A stretch of DNA of 64,000 nucleotides from Flagellimonas alvinocaridis (GCF_004916895.1 NZ_SNTZ01000001.1:838263-902262), one strand, 5' to 3'. Positions 36,493 through 45,106 are shown, numbered from the stretch's first letter. Numbers and translations are program-made. The notes: a model not told the origin generated them from the sequence alone.

Positions 36493-37197
36493 CTAAGGGA
36501 CCACTGCTATGCTTAGTACGAAAATATCATTGGGCTCTGTTTTTAGTAGTACTTTGGCACATGATTCTATGGTGGCACCTGTGGTTATCACATCATCAAC
36601 GAGTAATACTTGCCCCAAGCCCAGTTTGGCCAAAGGATTTATTTCAAAAGCCTCTTTGGAGTTTTCCCAACGCAACTGTCTATCTTTCTTCGTCTGGGTT
36701 TTTGTGTTTAAGGTTTTAAGAAGTACATCATCCCTATATTCGGCATCAATGGCCTCGGCTATTTTTTGTGCAAAGAGCGCCACTTGGTTATACCCTCTTT
36801 TTTTTAGTTTCTTGGGATGGAGAGGAACTGGAATAACAACATCAATATTACCCAGGTTTTTATCCTGCTTTAAATGCGAGCTGCACCAATCACCAAAAAA
36901 ACCTCCTATTTCCTCTTGATTTTTGTATTTTAAGGAGTGTAAAAGATTTTTTACAATTCCGTTTTTGGAGAAAAAAACGAAGGAAGCTGACTTTTTTATG
37001 GCAATTCGACCATAAAAAATACGGTCCACCGTGTTTTCTTCCAAGAAGTTATGATCGGTGAGTGGCATCTCATGTCGACAAACGGCACACAAAATGCTTT
37101 CTCCTCTGAATAATTGGGCATTACATCCAAAACATACCCTTGGCAATAGTATGTTGTTAATCTCGTTTATTATCTTAGCCAACCTTTTTGGTATCAA
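36493..37197 (-). CDS. comF: ComF-family phosphoribosyltransferase-like protein
   Basis: 234 residues. An N-terminal four-Cys zinc motif (CFGCNAQLFRGESILCAVC) precedes a type I phosphoribosyltransferase domain with the PRPP loop QVLLVDDVITTGATIESC near the C-terminus and RGYNQVALFAQKIA in the middle. ComF proteins are needed for uptake or processing of transforming DNA in naturally competent bacteria. The gene is divergent from a coiled-coil membrane protein gene. Its presence fits a competent lineage, relevant to the repeat structure at 45-48 kb, but does not prove competence. Confidence 0.93.
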   Translation of the reverse strand: MIPKRLAKIINEINNILLPRVCFGCNAQLFRGESILCAVCRHEMPLTDHNFLEENTVDRIFYGRIAIKKSASFVFFSKNGIVKNLLHSLKYKNQEEIGGFFGDWCSSHLKQDKNLGNIDVVIPVPLHPKKLKKRGYNQVALFAQKIAEAIDAEYRDDVLLKTLNTKTQTKKDRQLRWENSKEAFEINPLAKLGLGQVLLVDDVITTGATIESCAKVLLKTEPNDIFVLSIAVVP

Positions 37198-37230
37198 ATC
37201 TTATTACGCGTTAGAGTAGTCTGTCAACCC

Positions 37231-38127
37231 ATGAACCCCCAAGATAATAATTTCAACTACAAGATCATCTTTGCTGCGCTAGTTGCGGTCATTGTGGGTA
37301 TTCTTATTGCTTTCTACTATAGTTACGCCCAATCTAGGAACCAAATGTCGTTCTTGGAGCAGGAAAAATCACTTTTGGTGAAGGACCTTACTCTGATGAA
37401 GGCCGAAGTGGACAGACTTTCGGGACTTAACGAAGTGAACGATATTGAACTTCAAACTTCAAGGTTCAGGGTGCAGCAACTCTTGGATTCTGTGGGAAGG
37501 TTGAATTTCAGCATTACCAAACTCAAGGAAACCCGAAAAGAGCTTCGCAAATTGGAAGTCAGGTTTGACAGCCTTAAACTAAAAAACAACTTTCTTAGGT
37601 ATAACAACAGCCTTTTGGCCAGTAGATACGAAGAAACCCGAAAGCAGTTGGAAGATTTAAGGGGAAGGGCCAGCTCCATGGAGCAGACTGAATCGCTTCT
37701 CAGGGAAACCAACAGGGAGCTTACCAGGGAATTGCGTATTAAAAGCTATTTAAAATTGCAGGATGCCGAGGGTAGTGGGTTCCGATTGCGAGCCGGAAGA
37801 CCCATAAAGACCAACAAGGCCTCCACTATTGAAAAATTAAGGGGATGTGTTACCATTTTGAGCGACCCCAACGAACGTGGCGATGTAAAAGTGGTATACC
37901 TACAGTTTTTGGATCCCAACATGGCCGTGATAGAAGACAATGCCAATACCATATCGGTCAGTGGTAACATCTACAGCAAAAAAGTGGAGATTGTTTATAC
38001 GGGCAAGGAAATCAGTATTTGTGATGCCATTACCGTACCCGAAGGCTCCTTGGCCGAAGGAATTTACACCCTTAATGTTTTTGAGGACGAAAGATTGCTC
38101 GCTTCCACAGAATTTCAGTTGAAATAA
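37231..38127 (+). CDS. Membrane-anchored coiled-coil protein
   Basis: 298 residues. One N-terminal helix (IIFAALVAVIVGILIAFYYS, about 11-30) with a short cytoplasmic start, then a long coiled coil (about 40-175, rich in Leu/Glu/Arg heptads such as LRKLEVRFDSLKLKNNFL), then a compact beta domain (about 190-298, GCVTILSDPNERGDVKVVYL). No signal-peptidase site, so it is anchored with the coiled coil outside. I do not recognise a named family; similar proteins occur upstream of glyS in related genomes as I recall. Possibly a cell-envelope scaffold. Confidence 0.75.
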   Translation: MNPQDNNFNYKIIFAALVAVIVGILIAFYYSYAQSRNQMSFLEQEKSLLVKDLTLMKAEVDRLSGLNEVNDIELQTSRFRVQQLLDSVGRLNFSITKLKETRKELRKLEVRFDSLKLKNNFLRYNNSLLASRYEETRKQLEDLRGRASSMEQTESLLRETNRELTRELRIKSYLKLQDAEGSGFRLRAGRPIKTNKASTIEKLRGCVTILSDPNERGDVKVVYLQFLDPNMAVIEDNANTISVSGNIYSKKVEIVYTGKEISICDAITVPEGSLAEGIYTLNVFEDERLLASTEFQLK

Positions 38128-38151
38128 CACACTTCTTTTTGGGTAAAATTC

Positions 38152-38159
38152 TATTTTTG
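38152..38159 (+). promoter_or_regulatory. Candidate -7 box (TATTTTTG) of glyS
   Basis: Fits TAnnTTTG and ends only 4 nt before the glyS ATG at 38164, which would give a leaderless or near-leaderless transcript. Confidence 0.4.
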
Positions 38160-38163
38160 CCCA

Positions 38164-39708
38164 ATGGCAAATCAGGAAGACATTTTTAAGAAGGTTATCT
38201 CCCACGCAAAGGAATACGGCTATGTATTTCAATCCAGTGAGATATATGACGGACTCAGTGCTGTTTATGATTATGGACAGAATGGAGCAGAGTTGAAGAA
38301 AAACATTCGCGAATATTGGTGGAAAGCCATGGTGCAGCTCAATGAGAATATTGTGGGCATAGATGCCGCCATATTTATGCACCCCACCACATGGAAGGCT
38401 TCCGGCCACGTGGATGCCTTTAACGACCCGTTGATCGATAACAAGGATTCCAAAAAAAGATATCGGGCCGATGTTTTGATCGAAGATCATGTCGCCAAGA
38501 TAGAAGCCAAAATAGATAAGGAAGTCGCCAAGGCTGCCAAACGTTTTGGGGATAGTTTTGACAAGGAGCAGTTCTTGTCCACCAACCAACGTGTAGTGGA
38601 TTATCAGGCCAAGGCCGATGAAATCCTAAAACGAATGGCAAAATCTTTGGAGAACGAGGATTTGGCCGATGTTAAGGCCCTTATTGAGGAGTTGGAGATT
38701 GTTTGTCCGCTTTCGGGTTCAAAAAACTGGACGGATGTAAAGCAGTTTAACCTCATGTTCGGCACCAAGTTGGGTGCTTCGGCAGATAGTGCCATGGACC
38801 TATACCTTCGTCCCGAGACCGCACAAGGGATTTTTGTCAACTTTTTGAACGTACAAAAAACCGGAAGGATGAAGATTCCGTTTGGGATTGCCCAAACGGG
38901 TAAAGCCTTCCGTAACGAGATCGTGGCCCGCCAGTTCATTTTCCGTATGCGGGAGTTTGAACAGATGGAAATGCAATACTTCATTAAGCCGGGAACCCAA
39001 AAGGAGTGGTACGAGGCTTGGAAAGAAAAACGAATGAAGTGGCACCTTTCCTTGGGAATGGGAGCCGATAACTACCGTTTCCATGACCATGAGAAATTGG
39101 CCCACTACGCCGATGCGGCCGCCGATATCGAATTCAAGTTCCCATTCGGGTTCAAGGAATTGGAAGGAATCCACTCCAGAACCGATTTTGACTTGGGCAA
39201 CCACGAAAAATATTCAGGCAAGAAACTACAATATTTCGACCCGGAAGAGAACAAGAGCTATGTGCCCTATGTGCTGGAAACCTCCATCGGCTTGGACCGT
39301 ATGTTCTTGGCCGTATTCTCCAACTCACTGCAGGAGGAAGAGCTTGAAAATGGCTCTACCAGAACCGTTTTGAAGATTCCAGCGGTATTGGCCCCCAATA
39401 AAGTAGCTGTTTTGCCATTGCTCAAACGGGATGGACTGCCCGAGGTAGCCCAAAAATTGGTCGATGACCTAAAGTGGGACTTCAATGTGGATTATGACGA
39501 AAAAGACGCCGTAGGGCGTCGTTACCGTCGTCAAGATGCTGCGGGGACACCATTCTGTGTCACTGTGGACCATCAAACTTTGGAAGACGATACTGTGACC
39601 ATTCGCCATAGGGACACTATGGAACAGAAGCGGGTAAAACTTTCCGAAGTGAAAGACATTATTTCCAAGGAAGTTGATATGCGCTATTGGTTGCAGAAAA
39701 TCCAGTAA
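38164..39708 (+). CDS. glyS: Glycine-tRNA ligase, homodimeric type
   Basis: 514 residues, class II alpha2-type enzyme that charges tRNA-Gly. Typical N-terminus (MANQEDIFKKVISHAKEYGY) supports the ATG at 38164. Class II motif 2 lies in GIAQTGKAFRNEI with the following RQFIFRMREFEQMEMQYF, and motif 3 in SIGLDRMFLAVF near residue 380. The C-terminal anticodon-binding domain starts about residue 410 (APNKVAVLPLLKRDGLPEVA) and contains YRRQDAAGTPFCVTVDHQTL. The alpha2 type (not the alpha2beta2 type) is usual in Bacteroidetes. A DUF3124 gene is convergent 4 nt away. Confidence 0.97.
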   Translation: MANQEDIFKKVISHAKEYGYVFQSSEIYDGLSAVYDYGQNGAELKKNIREYWWKAMVQLNENIVGIDAAIFMHPTTWKASGHVDAFNDPLIDNKDSKKRYRADVLIEDHVAKIEAKIDKEVAKAAKRFGDSFDKEQFLSTNQRVVDYQAKADEILKRMAKSLENEDLADVKALIEELEIVCPLSGSKNWTDVKQFNLMFGTKLGASADSAMDLYLRPETAQGIFVNFLNVQKTGRMKIPFGIAQTGKAFRNEIVARQFIFRMREFEQMEMQYFIKPGTQKEWYEAWKEKRMKWHLSLGMGADNYRFHDHEKLAHYADAAADIEFKFPFGFKELEGIHSRTDFDLGNHEKYSGKKLQYFDPEENKSYVPYVLETSIGLDRMFLAVFSNSLQEEELENGSTRTVLKIPAVLAPNKVAVLPLLKRDGLPEVAQKLVDDLKWDFNVDYDEKDAVGRRYRRQDAAGTPFCVTVDHQTLEDDTVTIRHRDTMEQKRVKLSEVKDIISKEVDMRYWLQKIQ

Positions 39709-39711
39709 TCT

Positions 39712-40224
39712 TTATTCAACCCGGATACCTTTGGTGGTAAAGGAAAGGCCCTGTTGCCCAGATGTAGAAATCATTACGCCCTCAAAATAGGGTTCATGGG
39801 ATGTGGGTTTTATGCTCCAGTGGAATAAAAAGTTGGCGCCGGTACCCCCGGATTGGTCCTTCTCGTCTATAACGATTTCCACGGTCTCCATGGGTTTTAT
39901 AAAAATGGGCTTATCAAAATAAGTCCTTATGGAATTTCCATGGGTATCAAAATACTCTGCTTTTCGGATGAAAATGGAATCCTTCAAGTTGGTGTTACGC
40001 ATGCTGATGGTTCCCGTAAGGTTATGGGTTCGGTGTTCCGTTTCGCTGTAAATCTGCGAGTAGACCGAAAGATAACTACTACCGTTTGCCAAAGAATCTT
40101 TTGGAGATAGCACTACAGTACGGTTGTTCCAATTTATTGGATTTACGGAGCTGACTTCCTTCTGTGCCTTTTTGTCACAGGAAAAAATCAACAGTGTTAA
40201 AAAAAATAAGGCAAGGTTCCTCAT
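39712..40224 (-). CDS. DUF3124 lipoprotein
   Basis: 170 residues from ATG 40224 (the frame continues upstream, but only this start yields a signal with lipobox LIFSC). The mature part matches DUF3124: SLANGSSYLSVYSQIYSETE, HNLTGTISMRNTNLKDSIFI and a C-terminal segment with FEGVMISTSGQQGLSF. Members are secreted beta-sandwich proteins of unknown role. Its stop is 4 nt from the glyS stop (convergent). Confidence 0.85.
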   Translation of the reverse strand: MRNLALFFLTLLIFSCDKKAQKEVSSVNPINWNNRTVVLSPKDSLANGSSYLSVYSQIYSETEHRTHNLTGTISMRNTNLKDSIFIRKAEYFDTHGNSIRTYFDKPIFIKPMETVEIVIDEKDQSGGTGANFLFHWSIKPTSHEPYFEGVMISTSGQQGLSFTTKGIRVE

Positions 40225-40300
40225 AAGGGATGTGTGTGTTGACCAAGATACATATTTACCCAGCCATTTTCGGTGTTCCCAAGAAATTGTGAAGTCCGCA

Positions 40301-40954
40301 TTAAGGTGCACTTTCCAGAAACTGTACCATTTGGGCCACTTGCTCAGGGTTGTCGAACTCCAGATCATGCTTCTTTAAGTATGTTTTGGTCTCATCTTTT
40401 TTGGCGCTGTACAATTTTTTCAGCTGGTTCAGGTTTTTGGCCTTTTCCAGTTTCCCGTCCTTTTTTAACCAATAGGTAATGTGGGTCTTTATCTTATAGT
40501 CCGAGGGTAATTCCAAGTCATAGACCCTACCTCCCAACTCCAGCCAAGTGTAGGATTCATTGGATGAGGTCTGGGAAGTCTGTCCAAATGCCGTAGGCTT
40601 GCCAGGGTTTTGGGCAGTACATTGGTATTCCGCATAAAGTTCTACGGAAGATTTGTGCAACAATTCATAAAAGGTGCCATCCATCCTAAAAAACTTGCGG
40701 TTCTTGATGTAAACGGTGTCTATTCTTTCCAACTGGGCATCAACAATGGCTTTTTTGCCCTCACCGTCTTGAAAGACCATCTCTTCCGAAAGCGAATTGT
40801 AATTGAGCAATGCTTTGTTCTGTTCCCCATTCTTCATGAGCACGGTGCCCGGAGCAAACTCAGGAAGCACATAATGGGATAGTTTAAACGTCTTGGTCTG
40901 GGCAGACAATGCTACTGAAAAACACAAGAAGAAGGCGAATAGAGCAGGTTTCAT
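40301..40954 (-). CDS. Secreted protein of unknown function
   Basis: 217 residues from ATG 40954; a longer frame from 40996 overlaps the upstream gene and lacks a signal at its start. Signal peptide MKPALFAFFLCFSVALSAQ. The mature part has an N-terminal beta region (FAPGTVLMKNGEQNKALLNY) and a Lys/Glu-rich C-terminal helix region (KKDGKLEKAKNLNQLKKLYS) ending EQVAQMVQFLESAP. No family recognised. It lies downstream of a DinB-type gene on the same strand. Confidence 0.7.
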   Translation of the reverse strand: MKPALFAFFLCFSVALSAQTKTFKLSHYVLPEFAPGTVLMKNGEQNKALLNYNSLSEEMVFQDGEGKKAIVDAQLERIDTVYIKNRKFFRMDGTFYELLHKSSVELYAEYQCTAQNPGKPTAFGQTSQTSSNESYTWLELGGRVYDLELPSDYKIKTHITYWLKKDGKLEKAKNLNQLKKLYSAKKDETKTYLKKHDLEFDNPEQVAQMVQFLESAP

Positions 40955-40988
40955 GTTGAGCGTAATTTTTTGATTGTAAGATACTAAG

Positions 40989-41456
40989 TTAGGCAAAAAT
41001 CAACTTCTTAAGGAAGGAAATCTGACCAAGATGGTAATAGCAATGTTCAATAACCCCTTCTAAATTTCGGAGGTAGGTACCATATTTTTCGTCAACAAAA
41101 GGCATGTCCAGTTTGTGGTCCGGTAGTTTGGAGACTTCAAGAACAAATGCTTCGGAGTTCGTCAAAAACTCATCTACCAGATTGTCCCAATCTTCTTTTG
41201 AACAAATTGGGGGCAAATCAAAGCTGTATCGGTCACGGATTTCCAACTCCCCACCACGGAACACGTTCAAGATTCCAGCCAAATAATAGTTTACATGATA
41301 GGTAAGGGCTGCAATAGTGTTCAGTGACCCCACTTTTTTTATGGCCTGCTCCCAAGTAATATCCTCCAGTTGATGTTTGTAGTTGGTGTTGGCAATCCAA
41401 CGTCCGTTTAAAAGAACTTCCTGTAACCGATTTGCCAGGGATTCAGTGCGTGTCAT
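40989..41456 (-). CDS. DinB/DUF1572-like protein
   Basis: 155 residues, cytoplasmic. A four-helix bundle with His residues in the expected places: TIAALTYHVNYYLAGILNV (helix 2) and VIEHCYYHLGQISFLKKL (helix 4). These match DinB-like metal-binding proteins of the DUF1572 type. The substrate is unknown. It is followed by the secreted protein gene (35 nt gap) and preceded by a small HTH regulator gene 23 nt away on the same strand, so the three may be one unit. Confidence 0.8.
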   Translation of the reverse strand: MTRTESLANRLQEVLLNGRWIANTNYKHQLEDITWEQAIKKVGSLNTIAALTYHVNYYLAGILNVFRGGELEIRDRYSFDLPPICSKEDWDNLVDEFLTNSEAFVLEVSKLPDHKLDMPFVDEKYGTYLRNLEGVIEHCYYHLGQISFLKKLIFA

Positions 41457-41479
41457 GCTTTGCGGATTTAAAGTGCATT

Positions 41480-41704
41480 TTAATCAAAACCCTCACTGAA
41501 AAATTCCTCTAGGGTCATGTCAAAAGCTTGGGCAATTTTAAGAAGGCTGGTGTATTGCATATCCGTACCCGTTTCATAACGACCATATTGGGCACGATGA
41601 ATGCCATTGTCGTAGGCAAAACTTTCATAGCTTGAATATCCTTTTTGAAGTCGTAAGGATTTGATACGCTTGGCAAGCTTCTTAATCTCTTTGGATTTGT
41701 CCAT
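41480..41704 (-). CDS. Small XRE-family helix-turn-helix regulator
   Basis: 74 residues, essentially one Cro/CI-type HTH domain: KRIKSLRLQKGYSSYESFAY (helices 1-2), NGIHRAQYGRYETG (recognition helix) and SLLKIAQAFDMTLEEFFSEG (helices 4-5). It is likely a DNA-binding repressor or activator of the adjoining genes, perhaps of its own divergent promoter region at 41705-41802. No toxin partner is obvious beside it. Confidence 0.88.
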   Translation of the reverse strand: MDKSKEIKKLAKRIKSLRLQKGYSSYESFAYDNGIHRAQYGRYETGTDMQYTSLLKIAQAFDMTLEEFFSEGFD

Positions 41705-41771
41705 AAAGTAAAGAAATCAAGTGTGCTATTAATGAGTAACTGCTAATTAGTAGTTATTTTAAAATCTTTTT

Positions 41772-41779
41772 TATATTTG
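41772..41779 (+). promoter_or_regulatory. -7 box (TATATTTG) of a small gene
   Basis: A perfect match to TAnnTTTG, 23 nt upstream of the ATG at 41803, in the divergent region shared with the HTH gene. No clear TTG element. Confidence 0.55.
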
Positions 41780-41802
41780 AACATAACCAAGTTGTCCCAA
41801 AT

Positions 41803-42003
41803 ATGAACCCAATACAAATGGCCCAGCTCAATGCATGGATCACCGACACCTACGGCAGCCCGGCGATCTTGGCCCACTATCTGGACCTGGCCGTGGAAAT
41901 GTTGTTTTATCTGGAAAAGGATTCGTTTGAACAAATAGAGCTACAGAACGTGGTCACCGCATTAAAGGGAGTTGAACGGGTAATGCGCAAAGTTCCTGGC
42001 TAG
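41803..42003 (+). CDS. Small protein of unknown function
   Basis: 66 residues, mainly helical, acidic (MNPIQMAQLNAWITDTYGSP, then LDLAVEMLFYLEKDSFEQIE). A good -7 box precedes it and its composition is that of a real cytoplasmic protein. No domain recognised. It is divergent from the HTH gene and convergent with the FkbM methyltransferase gene; it might be its regulated target or partner. Confidence 0.6.
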   Translation: MNPIQMAQLNAWITDTYGSPAILAHYLDLAVEMLFYLEKDSFEQIELQNVVTALKGVERVMRKVPG

Positions 42004-42034
42004 TGTGGCAAGCCTTTGCCATGGTCGCGGGAGG

Positions 42035-42859
42035 TCATTTTTCCCAAATTTGAAAGTGCCCATCCCTAACCACCAGTTTAAAATTGAGCTCACTTAAGAG
42101 GTCCTCACATTCTTTGGCTTCCTGCTCTGTCAAGATTCCAGCAAACGGATGTACCTCCAAAAAAATAGTTTTAAAGCTGGATAGGCTCTCCTTAAAATCC
42201 CGAAAAAGGTTCAGTTCGCCTCCTTCAATATCCATGATCAGCGTATCAAAGTCCAACTTGTATCTTTCTTTCAATTCATCTATGGTCCATCCCCTAACGG
42301 TAACTTTTTTGGGTGTTTTCCTTACCGTGCTACCGCCAACAATCAGTTTATGGATGTAGAAGGTGTTTTCCTTGTCATGGGAAACAATGGCATTTTCCAG
42401 AGAAAAACCACCATGGTTGGTTTGCTTATTTTTCTTGATCCATTGGATAAGGTTCGGATTTGCCTCCAAAGCAACATGGGCGTTTTTGTTTAGCAATATA
42501 GAGTTGATCATGCACGAAGTATACCCTAGGCAGGAACCCAATTCCAAAACTTTGGCATGGGGGGACAAATGTTTTTTTAGGTGTTTGGTCTCTTCCACCT
42601 CATAAAGGTTCAAGGGAAACCTGCCCCGGAATTTCAAATCCGTTAAATGAAAGGGTACGTGGAGCGTTATGCCATCCTTTTTGTAGGTCTTTAAAAAGAG
42701 GGTAAAATAGATTCCGGCAAGTTGCAGTTTGATTACGTAAAGGGCCTTGGCTATTTTTTTGGGCAGCAAAACAAGCCGGCTTACAAACGGTGTTCCCATA
42801 CGATGCTCTGCTGTGTTCATGAAGTCGCTTTTTTGCGTAAAATAGAGGAGGGGCATCAT
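42035..42859 (-). CDS. FkbM-family methyltransferase
   Basis: 274 residues from ATG 42859; ATG 42820 (MNTAEHRMG) is an alternative. The Rossmann SAM-binding motif is VLELGSCLGYTSCMI, followed by HVALEANPNLIQWI (acidic loop) and the FkbM hallmark FDTLIMDIEGGELNLFRDF. Such enzymes methylate sugars, often in polysaccharide or glycolipid synthesis. A basic hydrophobic stretch at the N-terminus (LYVIKLQLAGIYFTLFL) may tie it to the membrane. It is followed by a polysaccharide deacetylase gene upstream on the same strand. Confidence 0.88.
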   Translation of the reverse strand: MMPLLYFTQKSDFMNTAEHRMGTPFVSRLVLLPKKIAKALYVIKLQLAGIYFTLFLKTYKKDGITLHVPFHLTDLKFRGRFPLNLYEVEETKHLKKHLSPHAKVLELGSCLGYTSCMINSILLNKNAHVALEANPNLIQWIKKNKQTNHGGFSLENAIVSHDKENTFYIHKLIVGGSTVRKTPKKVTVRGWTIDELKERYKLDFDTLIMDIEGGELNLFRDFKESLSSFKTIFLEVHPFAGILTEQEAKECEDLLSELNFKLVVRDGHFQIWEK

Positions 42860-42936
42860 CTATCTCGCTTAAATATAGCAGTTAAGCACGACTTATGGCA
42901 AGGTAATACCAGTAAGTTTCAATATTCATTGCCGTG

Positions 42937-43866
42937 TTACTTCTCCTGCAACGCCTCAAACAATTCCTGTATCTGTGTGGTAGAGGGTTCCTGTTTCATC
43001 CAAGGGACCCGTTCTTCTTGGGAAGGCATCCAACGGTACAGCCACGAAACACCCCATTTTTTATAATATTCGTCCTTTTGGGCATACACGGTATCTTGAA
43101 GGGCCTCGCCAAGACCAACCATGGTATATCCCCTTTTCTTTAGGGCTGCCACCAGTTTGGGAAGGTAGTCCGCGTTCAACGGGTTGTCGTGGCAGAGGTA
43201 AATTTGCTGTATGGGACGTTGGTACTTCGTTTGGGCCATCCGTTCAAAAAAGTCAAAATAGGCCAGTGTGGTGGCCAGGTAGGCTTCGCCAATCTCCTTT
43301 GCCTTGGCAAAATCCTTTTGGTCCAGATAATGCTCGTATACACTGCTGAACATCCAATCCGAACTTTCCACGGTATGTGGGGTAAGCACATAGCCCTTAT
43401 CTTTTAAATACTGCCTTACCTGCACATGTTGAAGGGAATCTTGCCCAATATCGTTAAAGGGAAACCGAAAGTAATCCAACGACTTGTTGTTCTTTTTGGC
43501 CAGCTCACGGGTTATGGCCTCTCCTTTTACAATTTCGTCCGCAAAGGCTTTGATGCCCATTTCGGAATACCTTGGATGGCTGAACGAGTGGTTGCCCAAG
43601 GTGATGTAGTTCCGTTGCGCCCATTGCCGCAAAAGTTCAAAGTTTTTGGTGATGGAATCTGTTCTGTATAGGAGTCCCTCGTTGATAAAAATGGCTATGG
43701 GAATTTCAAGGGAATCCAAACGGGCCATCAGTTTAGAGGAATATCCATGTTTTTGGTAAAGGCGGGTGTTGGGGACATCATCTATGGTAATGGCCACCGT
43801 TTTTTGCGCGTTACCCATCTGGATGACGGTGCAACTTACAATGAAAAGGAGATGTTTCAGTGTCAT
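42937..43866 (-). CDS. Exported polysaccharide deacetylase (NodB domain)
   Basis: 309 residues. Signal peptide ends GNAQ. The NodB motifs are present: MT1 TVAITIDDVPN with the metal Asp/base Asp pair, MT2 TLGNHSFSHPRYSE with the two metal His, MT3 RFPFND, and a late catalytic His in IYLCHDNP. It removes acetyl groups from an N- or O-acetylated glycan in the periplasm or at the surface. It lies 10 nt downstream of a Gfo/Idh/MocA oxidoreductase gene on the same strand, suggesting a shared carbohydrate role. Confidence 0.92.
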   Translation of the reverse strand: MTLKHLLFIVSCTVIQMGNAQKTVAITIDDVPNTRLYQKHGYSSKLMARLDSLEIPIAIFINEGLLYRTDSITKNFELLRQWAQRNYITLGNHSFSHPRYSEMGIKAFADEIVKGEAITRELAKKNNKSLDYFRFPFNDIGQDSLQHVQVRQYLKDKGYVLTPHTVESSDWMFSSVYEHYLDQKDFAKAKEIGEAYLATTLAYFDFFERMAQTKYQRPIQQIYLCHDNPLNADYLPKLVAALKKRGYTMVGLGEALQDTVYAQKDEYYKKWGVSWLYRWMPSQEERVPWMKQEPSTTQIQELFEALQEK

Positions 43867-43876
43867 TAAAAATGGG

Positions 43877-44983
43877 TTAGTGCTTTAAATGAATGGTTTT
43901 TCCCTTTTTGGCACTTTGGCGGGCGGCATCCAAGATTTCCATGACCACCATGTTGTTCTCCAATGCCGTAAGATCGGAGGGCTGCAAGCTTATCTTGCCC
44001 CTCACCACAGCAGCAAGCATAGAAAAGGGGTCGTTGTAGGGCGCAGGGCGCTCCTCTAAGGTCATCTTTTCTTCTTGGTAGCCATCGTAACCCTCGGCCA
44101 TACGAATGCGGAAGTCGTTTCGGTTATCGGCATAAATGGCTCCGGTAAGGCCGTAGAGTTCCATGTCTTTTCGGCCAATGGGCCAGTTCCACGAAGGCTC
44201 CAAAATGGCTTGGCAGTCATCATACGTAAGGATGATGGTGGCATCATCGTCCACCTTGGGGTTGTTCCCCGGCTGAAACTGTTGGGTCACGGCCGTAACC
44301 GTATTGGGCTTTGCTCCTTTTTTGAGCCACGTCATAAGGTTGGCTCCATAACAACCAAAATCCGTGATGGCACCTCCACCATTCAGGATGGGGTCCTGCA
44401 ACCAATCCAAAAACTCTTTGTTGACGCCGATTTTTACGGGGCCGCGGTGGCCATCGCGCACGATTACTTTCCGTAGGTCGCCGATTTTTCCCTCTTCCAA
44501 AAGTTCTTTGGCCCTATGGTTGGTGGGGTACCAAGTGGTCTCGTAATTGGTAAGCAGATGTATATTGTGCTTTTGGGCCAAGGCTTTCATTTTTTGGGCA
44601 TGTTCCAAGCTTACGGCCAAGGGTTTTTCCACCATCACATGGATGCCTTTGGGCGCGCAGGTCTCAACTACACTCAGATGGTCAAAAATGGTCCCAAATG
44701 CGGTCACGGCCTCTGGTTGGGTAGTCGCAATCATTTCTTCCAGGGAGTTATAGACCAAATCCATGGAAAAGCCATGTTGGTCCGCATAGCGTTGGGCGAG
44801 TTCCCGATTGGGTTCGGTAATGCCCACAAGTTCAATATCTCCCAAATCCTCACGACCCAAAATCCAATGTACATGAGTGTGGGTGAGTCCGGCAACACCA
44901 ACTTTTAGGGGTTTTTCTTGGGCCAAGCAAGGCGTAGAGTTCAAAACAAGGCATAATAATACGAGAAATCCTGTACGTAACAT
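43877..44983 (-). CDS. Exported Gfo/Idh/MocA-family oxidoreductase
   Basis: 368 residues. Signal peptide (MLRTGFLVLLCLVLNSTPC, cleavage after CLAQ). The NAD(P)-binding domain has KVGVAGLTHTHVH and the family segment MVEKPLAVSLEHAQKMKALA with the catalytic Lys of EKP. The C-terminal substrate domain includes GGGAITDFGCYGANLMTWL. Members are dehydrogenases or NAD-dependent glycosidases acting on sugars. The 5' end of this gene is part of repeat copy 1: degenerate copies of its first 35 or so codons reappear at about 48077-48160 and 47175-47250. Confidence 0.93.
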   Translation of the reverse strand: MLRTGFLVLLCLVLNSTPCLAQEKPLKVGVAGLTHTHVHWILGREDLGDIELVGITEPNRELAQRYADQHGFSMDLVYNSLEEMIATTQPEAVTAFGTIFDHLSVVETCAPKGIHVMVEKPLAVSLEHAQKMKALAQKHNIHLLTNYETTWYPTNHRAKELLEEGKIGDLRKVIVRDGHRGPVKIGVNKEFLDWLQDPILNGGGAITDFGCYGANLMTWLKKGAKPNTVTAVTQQFQPGNNPKVDDDATIILTYDDCQAILEPSWNWPIGRKDMELYGLTGAIYADNRNDFRIRMAEGYDGYQEEKMTLEERPAPYNDPFSMLAAVVRGKISLQPSDLTALENNMVVMEILDAARQSAKKGKTIHLKH

Positions 44984-45063
44984 ATGGCGGTGAAAAATGG
45001 TTCGGCCCTAAAATAAGAACTAATCCGCTAGCTTTTCCAATAAAGTGGCCGTATTGATTACTT
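44913..45063. repeat. Direct repeat copy R1 (junction duplicate)
   Basis: 151 nt covering the start of the Gfo/Idh/MocA gene, its upstream gap and a truncated copy of the last 15 or so codons of the isochorismatase gene (minus strand). It differs from 48077-48227 (R3) at about 4 positions and without indels. Similarity may fade out gradually to about 45079. It forms the left border of cassette A. Confidence 0.9.
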
Positions 45064-45085
45064 CACGCAATCTTCATCATATTAA

Positions 45086-45106
45086 ATTGTCAAATGAGTT
45101 GACAAT
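45086..45106. promoter_or_regulatory. Operator-like inverted repeat upstream of the effector gene
   Basis: ATTGTCAA (45086-45093) and TTGACAAT (45099-45106) are perfect inverses around ATGAG. It lies about 110 nt before the effector ATG at 45218; it could be a regulator binding site or a leader hairpin. A weak -7 box (TTATTTTG) lies at 45162-45169. Confidence 0.4.

Noticed and set aside
37900..38589. 229-codon minus-strand frame over the start of glyS
   Set aside because: It is antisense to two clear genes and contains no recognised domain.
41480..42003. Toxin-antitoxin pair from the HTH gene and the 66-residue protein
   Set aside because: The genes are divergent, the small protein has no toxin motif and no overlap or coupling exists.
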